Notes under the pieces: generated by a model
Database searches by the model: none
What the model was told of the DNA's origin: nothing
What the model saw: only the letters and a program-made list of their open reading frames with translations
Translations under genes and position numbers: made by a program
In this document: positions 5,588-11,310 of the stretch, one piece after another
Layout: each line of letters begins with the position of its first letter
Numbering within the stretch: position 1 is the stretch's first letter
Assembly: GCA_964562155.1 (NCBI GenBank)
Contig: CAZLRU010000025.1
Location: forward strand, 1 to 17,480
Direction of reading: 5' to 3'
DNA: 17,480 bases
Origin: JAGOUY01 sp964562155
GTDB taxonomy: Bacteria > Patescibacteriota > Patescibacteriia > 2-12-FULL-60-25

Positions 5588-6639
5588 AGATTGCGTGAGA
5601 AATCCAAAAACCACACGTGGGGATTCCGCGTGGCGGTAAGTACAAGATTCTCTTTGCCGTATTTTTGGAGCATAGAAGGCGTGACTAGTTCTCCCACCTT
5701 CAGGACCCCATTGGCCTCCATTCGGCCTTTAATCCATCTACCAAGCGTTTGTAGATCGTCTTCTGAGCGAAAGTTCTTGTTGTTCTGTCCGCTTACCTTG
5801 CAACGGAACTTCCAGCCATCGTCGGTATAAACCGTGAAAGGTTCATCGGCTTTGGGATAGCCTCTTTGTTTTGTGATTTCGTGCGAAACAATAACTTCTA
5901 CCTCGTACCAAGCGCGTGGTCGAATAGCTTTTGTCGTGCTCGTTTCCCGACCTTTTCCAAAGTAGACGTTTAGGTTGCTTTTTTGTTCAGCTTTCAGCGG
6001 GATATTGAAGGATAGGCGTGTTAGCCCCGTTTTCAGTTTTTCAAGTTCTCCTGAGGAGATTTTTTCGACACCCGTTCTCCCTTCTAATAGGTCAGATCGC
6101 TGAATGATTTTATAATCGCTGTATTCAAGGATCGGCTTGGTCGCTTTTAAGACAAGATTATGATGCAATTCTATCAAGCGTTTCACCGAAACTGATTCTG
6201 TGAGAAGGATGTCTGTTTCCCATTGGAGGTCGAGTCCCAGAATATCGGAAAGATTTGATGATCCTACGATAGAAGCTTGGGGAGCAGTGTCTTTCAAAAA
6301 AGAGTAAATTTTTCCGTGAAACTTAAAGGCAGTACAAACACGAACCTCGCCGATCTTTTCATCTCGAAGAAACTTTCCAAGCGAACAAGCGGCTTCGTGC
6401 TGCGGTTGAGTGAATCCTTCGCGACCATGCATGCCGATCACGAGATCACAGGTTTTTCTCTGGAAATTGGCGTTGTAATGCGAGAGGATGGCCTTCAACT
6501 CCATGAGCGATTCTTCCGAAACATAGCCAGTAGCTATTTTGATGTCGTTTGCTGGAACAAGCTGACGCTCAAACGTTTCTCGGAAACTCGAAAATCCGGA
6601 AGGTTTGAGTGGAATAACGCTGGAATATACAAGTTCCAT
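5584..6639 (-). CDS. PLD-family restriction endonuclease (BfiI/NgoFVII-like), R-subunit
   Basis: This 351-residue protein has a phospholipase-D-type catalytic half-motif, HGKIYSFLKD (108-117) followed by VGSSNLSD (125-132). One such motif per chain means that two subunits must form the active site, as in BfiI. Cleavage in this family proceeds without metal. The C-terminal part (about 220-335), rich in aromatic and strand-like segments with a WYEVEVIVS stretch (244-252), sits where CglI/NgoAVII R-proteins carry a B3-like DNA-recognition domain. I infer that domain from position and size, not from a diagnostic motif. The gene starts one base after the methyltransferase stop and overlaps the next gene by 4 bp. 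The target sequence cannot be read from the protein. Confidence 0.85.
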   Translation of the reverse strand: MELVYSSVIPLKPSGFSSFRETFERQLVPANDIKIATGYVSEESLMELKAILSHYNANFQRKTCDLVIGMHGREGFTQPQHEAACSLGKFLRDEKIGEVRVCTAFKFHGKIYSFLKDTAPQASIVGSSNLSDILGLDLQWETDILLTESVSVKRLIELHHNLVLKATKPILEYSDYKIIQRSDLLEGRTGVEKISSGELEKLKTGLTRLSFNIPLKAEQKSNLNVYFGKGRETSTTKAIRPRAWYEVEVIVSHEITKQRGYPKADEPFTVYTDDGWKFRCKVSGQNNKNFRSEDDLQTLGRWIKGRMEANGVLKVGELVTPSMLQKYGKENLVLTATRNPHVWFLDFSRNL

Positions 6640-6640
6640 A

Positions 6641-7654
6641 TCAAACGCTTTTCAAAAATTTCTTTATCGCTTTTGCTACCACTCGAATGGCTACAGGAGG
6701 TACTGAGTTCCCAATCTGACGACGAACTTCTGTGATTGACCCCTCAAAAACAAAATCATCAGGATACCCAAACAGTCTTGCACGCTCTCTATTTGTAAGT
6801 GGTCTTGGTTCTGAGAAGTGGTAACCCCATGTCCCACCTCCGCCACCTGCGATAATGGTGGTTGACGGTTTGTTCGGATGAAGACGACGATAAACGTGGC
6901 TAATCATCCCTTTCACGTAATACGGAGAGTTCTTTGGTATGTTCGTGAAGTTGCCACCGGGCGGGATGAGTTTTAGCAACTCTTTCGTCTTCTCTGCGAT
7001 TTTTTGATGCTCGTTGTTGTAGATAGCTTTTTCTGCTTCATTCAATGCAGTTTTTGCACCCACATAAGAGTGTTTATCGTGGGTATGGCTTGGCATGATG
7101 AACTCTTTTTTGATGTCGTTTCTTACACCGATGATAAGAATGCGCTCTCGAAGCTGGGGAGCACCATAATTAGCGAAATTGACTGGATGAATCTGGACTC
7201 GGTATCCCACATCGCCAAAATCAGCGGCTATTTGTCTTATCGCTTCACCTTTATTTGCGGTTAGAAGCCCTTTTACGTTTTCTGCGATAAAAATCCTCGG
7301 CCTTTTGAGGCTCACAGCTTTCACGAAGTGTCGATACAGGTTGCCTCGTTCAGTGCCCAAACCTTTTCGTTTCCAGATCATCGAGAAATCTTGGCAGGGA
7401 AAGCCGCCAAGCATTACATCGCAACGTGGTAGCTCTTTGAAATCAATTTTGGCAACGTCTGCTTCAATCACATGGTCTCCAAGGTTCCTTTTGTACGTCT
7501 CACAAGCCCAATGGTCGATATCATTGGCCCAACTGATGCGAAACCCCTCCAATGCAAAGCCAAGGTCCATTCCGCCGCATCCGGCAAAAAGTGAGCCAAT
7601 AGAAAACCTGACCCTCGATGGTTTCCGAGTGTTTTTAGTCATATTCATGTTCAT
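6641..7654 (-). CDS. DNA (cytosine-5) methyltransferase
   Basis: This 337-residue enzyme transfers methyl from S-adenosylmethionine to carbon 5 of cytosine and would protect host DNA from the linked nuclease. Diagnostic motifs appear in order: motif I LFAGCGGMDLGF (22-33), motif IV GGFPCQDFS with catalytic Cys87, motif VI ENV (125-127), motif VIII QLRER (167-171), a target-recognition region of roughly 110 residues, motif IX around PLTNRERARLFGYP (285-298) and motif X IGNSVPPV (314-321). Length and motif order are normal, and no key residue is missing. Three in-frame ATGs (7654, 7648, 7642) crowd the start. I kept the first, which has a weak AGAAG upstream. It heads the minus-strand operon, diverging from the XRE gene. 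Confidence 0.95.
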   Translation of the reverse strand: MNMNMTKNTRKPSRVRFSIGSLFAGCGGMDLGFALEGFRISWANDIDHWACETYKRNLGDHVIEADVAKIDFKELPRCDVMLGGFPCQDFSMIWKRKGLGTERGNLYRHFVKAVSLKRPRIFIAENVKGLLTANKGEAIRQIAADFGDVGYRVQIHPVNFANYGAPQLRERILIIGVRNDIKKEFIMPSHTHDKHSYVGAKTALNEAEKAIYNNEHQKIAEKTKELLKLIPPGGNFTNIPKNSPYYVKGMISHVYRRLHPNKPSTTIIAGGGGGTWGYHFSEPRPLTNRERARLFGYPDDFVFEGSITEVRRQIGNSVPPVAIRVVAKAIKKFLKSV

Positions 7655-7669
7655 TCATCTTCTATAGAT

Positions 7670-7741
7670 GACTATAAGTATCTATATGGAAAGCAATATA
7701 CCATCAAAGAAGTGATACTCATAGTCCGTCGCTCTATAGTC
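7670..7741. promoter_or_regulatory. C-box-like operators between methyltransferase and controller gene
   Basis: ACTCATAGTC (7717-7726) and CTCTATAGTC (7732-7741) occur in tandem, 15 bp apart, just before the XRE gene. ACTTATAGTC lies on the minus strand at 7679-7670, just before the methyltransferase start. These resemble the GACT/AGTC C-boxes bound by restriction-modification controller proteins. The layout fits one regulator acting on both divergent promoters. The box identity is from memory of the family consensus. Confidence 0.6.
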
Positions 7742-7752
7742 ATCTCCCCTCT

Positions 7753-7765
7753 ACCCTAAAAGGGT
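7753..7765 (+). promoter_or_regulatory. Small hairpin covering the controller start codon
   Basis: ACCCT-AAA-AGGGT forms a 5-bp stem with a 3-base loop. The 3' arm includes the AGG that could serve as ribosome-binding sequence and the first two bases of the GTG start (7764-7765). If folded in the mRNA it would limit initiation and keep controller levels low. Confidence 0.35.
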
Positions 7766-7982
7766 GAAAAATGACGAGATTTTGAAAAAGTTTGGTAAAC
7801 GAGTGAAGGTTCTCCGATTGGGGAAGGGCATCACTTCGCAAATGGCCTTAGCAAACAAGGCTGGTTTGGATCGCACGTATGTTGGTGGGTTGGAAAGAGG
7901 GGAGCGCAACGTGGGGCTTGTCAACATTGGTAAGATTGCCAAAGCCTTGGGCGTGAGCTTGGAAGATATGTTCAGGCTCTAA
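7764..7982 (+). CDS. XRE-family restriction-modification controller (C) protein
   Basis: This 72-residue protein is almost entirely one helix-turn-helix domain. The segment SQMALANKAGLDRTYVGGLE (about 25-44), then RGERNVGLVNIGKIAKALGV, closely matches restriction-modification C proteins. Those proteins bind C-boxes as dimers and time expression of nuclease against methyltransferase. The gene diverges from the methyltransferase operon with operator-like sites between. The start is GTG; the nearby ATG at 7771 is out of frame. In many systems the C protein precedes the nuclease gene. Here the nuclease is on the opposite strand behind the methyltransferase, so this controller would act on the whole operon from the shared region. 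Confidence 0.85.
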   Translation: MKNDEILKKFGKRVKVLRLGKGITSQMALANKAGLDRTYVGGLERGERNVGLVNIGKIAKALGVSLEDMFRL

Positions 7983-8230
7983 TCAGGCCAGAGCTTCTAT
8001 TACCCTCGGATCAACGGATACGGAATGTTCCGTTCTTTTGTAATGTTAGCGATATTTTTACCTTCCGCACAAAGAGAGTACGGCTACGGTCTCCCTGAGA
8101 CGCATCGCTTTCTTTGAAGATTCGCCTTCAAGGTCCTATCTGGGTAAAACTTTTAGTCGACACAACGCCAAAAATCCTTTGAAAAACATTGGTATTGATG
8201 TAGGATCGCTCATAATCCTCAAAAACGTCT
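7983..8230 (+). other. Intergenic region with weak terminator
   Basis: About 250 bp without a credible gene. ACGGAA-TG-TTCCGT followed by TCTTTT (8020-8039) is a weak intrinsic terminator for the controller gene; with a minimal loop the stem is 5 bp. TTGAAG/CTTCAA (8114-8131) is another short inverted repeat. No convincing promoter was seen for the next gene, although one must lie here or upstream. Confidence 0.45.
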
Positions 8231-9373
8231 ATGCCAAGAGAATATGCACGCGACAAATTTCTCCGTCTGGTGGGCTCCAAATTATTGGAGGAGTACGTCA
8301 CCAAGTTCGGTTTGAGTATCAATCTTCCTCGTAACTTGAAGAAGAAGGATTTTGGGATGGAGGCCGACAAGGTATTTGAAAAGATGGATGATAAAGAGTG
8401 GTTAAAGCGAGCGGACAGAGAGTTTCGTGCAATCAACGAACTCTGTTCTACGCATGGGGTTGCCGACATGATTGAGCATGGTCGTCGCAAGAATGTGGAT
8501 ATTTTTGCTTTGTTTGAGAAACTCGAAACCACTCACGAAAAAGCCTTCCATTGTTTTCTCGAACATCCAACTCTCTTTGCTGAGGCAAGCATTTGGCACA
8601 AGGTGCAAGGATTGGGTCGCTGGCAGACCTATGCAGGTTCACCCAAGGGCGTTCCATATTCTTCGATTGAAGGCGGATGCGACTTATTTGCTGATAAGAT
8701 CAAATCCTTTCTCCGCAACAAAGACGGGCGAGGTAAAAAATGTAAGGCTATTGCATATGATCGGGGAGATCGTGTTTGTGTTGTCGCCTATCCTGAGGGA
8801 CATGGCACGGTTGACCATGAATACGAGAATGACATCTTAGTTCCGGTAGTGCGTAAGCCTGTTGAAGAGATTTTTATCTTATATATGCCTCATGATGGGG
8901 CTGTTCAGGTTAAAGCTGCTGCCGGGAAGGAGGTAGCAGACGAGGTTTTCAAAGCATTTCTGGCTCACTGCCTCGCTACGGACGCGCCAGCTGAGTTGTT
9001 ACGTGAAGTTTTTGATTTGGATAAGTTGAAGCAACGTGACTTCCCTTTTGCCTATGACCCGCTGGATCAAATCGAGTTTATCCGTTTACGTGGCTTATGG
9101 TTTCGTGGTTTGGAGGCCACCGGACGGAAATACTCGGTGGAAATCCCGGCTCGCGTTCAATGGCAGTCAGCCATTTGGGAAGAATTGTCGAGAATGCCCA
9201 TTCCCATCGAGCAAATGAAAATCCAAAGAGCCATTATCCAGATTAAATTGCCCGGGCGTGCTGGCAGCGTACAGATTGAATTGACTCCAAATACCTGTAG
9301 CCTCGGTGATACGCCACTTCATTTGAAAGCTCGTGACTATCTGAAGCAGTGGGGTTTAGTATATGGAGGCTAA
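8231..9373 (+). CDS. Unknown protein, first gene of a two-gene cassette
   Basis: A 380-residue protein that I do not recognise. The first 135 residues look helical and charged. A Gly/Trp-rich stretch GLGRWQTYAGSPKGVPYSS (about 138-156) may be a loop-rich functional site. A strand-rich central part follows (VCVVAYPEGHGTVDHEYEND, then a run ending in HDGAVQVKAAAGKE), then helices, and a strand-rich C-terminus. There is no signal peptide, membrane helix, Walker motif or obvious nuclease motif. The stop overlaps the start of the next gene by 11 bp, so the two proteins are probably made together. Its place between a restriction system and replication genes makes a defence or element-control role possible, but nothing in the sequence proves it. 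Confidence 0.85.
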   Translation: MPREYARDKFLRLVGSKLLEEYVTKFGLSINLPRNLKKKDFGMEADKVFEKMDDKEWLKRADREFRAINELCSTHGVADMIEHGRRKNVDIFALFEKLETTHEKAFHCFLEHPTLFAEASIWHKVQGLGRWQTYAGSPKGVPYSSIEGGCDLFADKIKSFLRNKDGRGKKCKAIAYDRGDRVCVVAYPEGHGTVDHEYENDILVPVVRKPVEEIFILYMPHDGAVQVKAAAGKEVADEVFKAFLAHCLATDAPAELLREVFDLDKLKQRDFPFAYDPLDQIEFIRLRGLWFRGLEATGRKYSVEIPARVQWQSAIWEELSRMPIPIEQMKIQRAIIQIKLPGRAGSVQIELTPNTCSLGDTPLHLKARDYLKQWGLVYGG

Positions 9374-10292
9374 TCTTCCTGTCCATGCTTTTTTCTCCTC
9401 TGTTTGTACTGAGAAGGAGATCACGCATTACGACGTTGTTCGTTTGCTTGGGCAAGATGTGGTCTTGATTCTTGTCGCTACGGGTGTTTTGCGGGAGACG
9501 GCACCATTGAAGCATGATCCGGATACGGGGTTGGAGATTTATGTTGATCGAGGTGAGGTTTTTATCATCCCTGACGAAGCTCCTTTCTCAGAGCGTCAGA
9601 TGGTGCAGCCGGAGCGACTGCGTAATTATGCTGTCCGTTTAGAAAATATGATGGAGAGGCTCGGTAAGGTGCTGCACTTGCAAGGTGATTTGACGGAACA
9701 CTCCATCGGACGATTGTGGACGTTGGGTTCTCATAAACTTGGAGCGGCGAAAGTCTGGTGCGTGGCGTGTATTGGGGAGTTGCAGGCAAGCGATATGCAT
9801 TTATTGAGGGCATTGGTCGATGGCGGCTCGCACATTATGCTTTTTTCGTCGGCTGTGAATCCTCTTGGTGGGATTGCGTCACCAGAGAATCTACACGTTA
9901 GACAGCTCGCTGATGGCTTTTTAATTAAGCAGGGGAAGTTGATCGCCGACCCGGAAGGGATATTCCGAACAGAAATCACAACGCTTGGACGCGATGTGCA
10001 ATTTGATAAGAAAACCGGATTGGTGATTTATATGGGAAGTCAGCTCGGTCGTCTTGAACCGGGGACACCAGAATACTGGATGTTTAGCCTGCTTTTTGAG
10101 AGATACGGACAAAGAGTTACCCACCAACATATTATCGACCACATACAGAAGAAGGGCATCGCTAAACGTGACATTGATGTTGCGACGTGGAGCAATAAGA
10201 TCAAATCGAGCATCGCAGACATCCTTGGCAAGATAAATGTGGACAAGTTCCTAAAATCCTCTCGTGAGAAAGGAGCTTATATATTGGGTTAA
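9363..10292 (+). CDS. Unknown protein with OmpR/PhoB-like C-terminal winged helix
   Basis: A 309-residue protein. Residues 212-309 have the layout of an OmpR/PhoB effector domain: a short strand pair around GLVIYMGSQLGRLEPG, EYWMFSLLFERYGQRVTHQH (a first helix then 'reopened' turn), a helix with DVATWSNKIKSSIADIL where OmpR proteins have DVHIxRLRxKL, and a terminal hairpin ending in GAYIL like the usual GxGY. The N-terminal 210 residues show no receiver-domain Asp pattern and match nothing I know. A DNA-binding regulator or sensor paired with the preceding gene is the simplest inference. The start ATG (9363) lies inside the end of that gene. An intrinsic terminator at 10362-10385 closes the cassette. 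Confidence 0.8.
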   Translation: MEANLPVHAFFSSVCTEKEITHYDVVRLLGQDVVLILVATGVLRETAPLKHDPDTGLEIYVDRGEVFIIPDEAPFSERQMVQPERLRNYAVRLENMMERLGKVLHLQGDLTEHSIGRLWTLGSHKLGAAKVWCVACIGELQASDMHLLRALVDGGSHIMLFSSAVNPLGGIASPENLHVRQLADGFLIKQGKLIADPEGIFRTEITTLGRDVQFDKKTGLVIYMGSQLGRLEPGTPEYWMFSLLFERYGQRVTHQHIIDHIQKKGIAKRDIDVATWSNKIKSSIADILGKINVDKFLKSSREKGAYILG

Positions 10293-10306
10293 AACGATGG
10301 TCGGTC

Positions 10307-10334
10307 GGAGGATGGGCGGAGGATTCCGGAGGAT
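10307..10334 (+). repeat. Three helically phased GGAGGAT repeats
   Basis: GGAGGAT occurs at 10307-10313, 10318-10324 and 10328-10334, spaced 11 and 10 bp, so all copies face the same side of the helix. OmpR/PhoB-type winged helices typically bind direct repeats at this spacing. The repeats begin 15 bp after the stop of the gene encoding such a domain. Confidence 0.6.
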
Positions 10335-10361
10335 AGCGAGAGGGTGCTTATAGGTACCAGA

Positions 10362-10385
10362 GGCCATGCTGAGCATGGTCTTTTT
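10362..10385 (+). terminator. Intrinsic terminator of the unknown cassette
   Basis: GGCCATG (10362-10368), loop CTGAG, CATGGTC (10374-10380; one G-U pair), then five T residues. This is a standard rho-independent terminator, separating the cassette from the downstream module. Confidence 0.8.
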
Positions 10386-10423
10386 CGTTAGGTGCGTCGC
10401 ACCGATGCGAATGACTATGAAAT

Positions 10424-10672
10424 ATGGAATATCTCCCAAACACGTTTGAACTTGCTGATCTTGGCGCTGCCGCTGCTCTCGCTGCGCTCGGATTCAAATT
10501 ACACGCACTGGAACCCACCGACGGACGGCGGGTCGTTTTCGTCTTCCAGAATGAATCTGGAATCGGTGAGGCGGTTGAAAGGTATTGGTCCGGCCAACTC
10601 CTCGTTGATGCCCTCGCTTATTTTGGCGCAGTGAAGCTTCTCAAGTCGAGACTTTACGCCATTGCTCGTTGA
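10424..10672 (+). CDS. DUF5659-like small protein
   Basis: An 82-residue protein with the pattern ADLGAAAALAALGF (11-24), RRVVFVFQ (35-42), then an acidic helix ending in YWSGQLLVDALAYFGAVKLLKSRLY. I recognise this as DUF5659-like, a family of unknown function that recurs in Patescibacteria mobile regions. The RVVFVF strand followed by the YW-SG-L-VDA helix is the best marker. The stop TGA (10670-10672) is one base before the ATG of the next gene, so translation is probably coupled. A role in element replication is suggested only by the neighbours. Confidence 0.7.
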   Translation: MEYLPNTFELADLGAAAALAALGFKLHALEPTDGRRVVFVFQNESGIGEAVERYWSGQLLVDALAYFGAVKLLKSRLYAIAR

Positions 10673-10673
10673 T

Positions 10674-10850
10674 ATGCCGTTACCAGAACGATGTATCCAA
10701 GAGTTCCGTGAACTTTGGCGTCAAATGTACGGGGAGGAGTTGAGCCAAGAAGTTGCTGAACGCCAAGCAGGAGCAATGTTGGCCGTTTTGGGACAAGCCT
10801 TCCTACCCAGTCGATTGAGTGACCAGCCAAAGAATAATGGGCCTCCCTAA
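10674..10850 (+). CDS. Small hypothetical protein coupled to DUF5659-like gene
   Basis: A 58-residue protein, predicted from the ATG at 10674, one base after the preceding stop. A TTG at 10662 is a possible earlier start but would overlap the upstream gene. It is mostly one helical unit, CIQEFRELWRQMYGEELSQE (about 7-26) and then a second helix, with a Pro/Asn-rich tail. Short proteins with an EFRELW..YGEELS..EA layout commonly follow DUF5659-like genes in such elements. The function is unknown. Confidence 0.65.
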   Translation: MPLPERCIQEFRELWRQMYGEELSQEVAERQAGAMLAVLGQAFLPSRLSDQPKNNGPP

Positions 10851-10899
10851 TGCGTACAAGGTTCCGACAAGTATTCCTTTAACTTTTTATCTTCTATCT

Positions 10900-11274
10900 A
10901 TGATCGTCAAATCCTCCTCTCGCGTACTTCCGGCAGGTACGCATCCTGTACGCGTCGTTTCCATCCAGTCTGTTGAGAACATTCGTGATGCTACGAAAGA
11001 ACAGCTTGAAGTGACGCTTGAGCTGGTCGGTGTCTCAAATCACGAGCCTTCGTCTGTTCGTTTTTGGACCTCACCCATTCTTCACCCACAAGGCAAACTT
11101 TTGCCGTTCATCGAGGCCGTCCTATTTCGTCCGCTGTCTTCTGACGAGCTTCGCGATGGTTTTGACGTTGATTCTCTCATCGACAAAGAACTTCGTGTCG
11201 TTGTGAAAAATGCCACTTCCCAAGCTGGAAAGAATTTTTCCAAGGTCGTCGATTTCCTCCCTAAACACAACTAA
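10900..11274 (+). CDS. DUF669-like protein, possible ssDNA-associated replication factor
   Basis: This 124-residue, strand-rich protein begins VLPAGTHPVRVVSI and ends with a DVDSLIDKELRVVV strand, a QAGKNFSKVVDFLP strand and a short tail. This general pattern (LPAGTY..., ...DLIGK..RV.V......G....KI.DFLP) is seen in phage DUF669 proteins, which often sit by primase, helicase or recombination genes and are suspected to bind single-stranded DNA. I chose the ATG at 10900 because the conserved pattern starts there. The frame is open back to 10819, but the extra residues are unlike the family and overlap the previous gene. It lies directly before the primase. Confidence 0.6.
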   Translation: MIVKSSSRVLPAGTHPVRVVSIQSVENIRDATKEQLEVTLELVGVSNHEPSSVRFWTSPILHPQGKLLPFIEAVLFRPLSSDELRDGFDVDSLIDKELRVVVKNATSQAGKNFSKVVDFLPKHN

Positions 11275-11277
11275 AAA

Positions 11278-11296
11278 CGCCCTCTCACAAAGGGCG
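11278..11296 (+). promoter_or_regulatory. Hairpin between DUF669-like gene and primase
   Basis: CGCCCT (11278-11283) pairs with AGGGCG (11291-11296) across a 7-base loop, three bases after a stop codon and 14 bases before the primase ATG. There is no U-tract, so it is more likely an mRNA-processing or attenuating hairpin than a full terminator. Confidence 0.4.
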
Positions 11297-11310
11297 CTCT
11301 CATAACCGCT

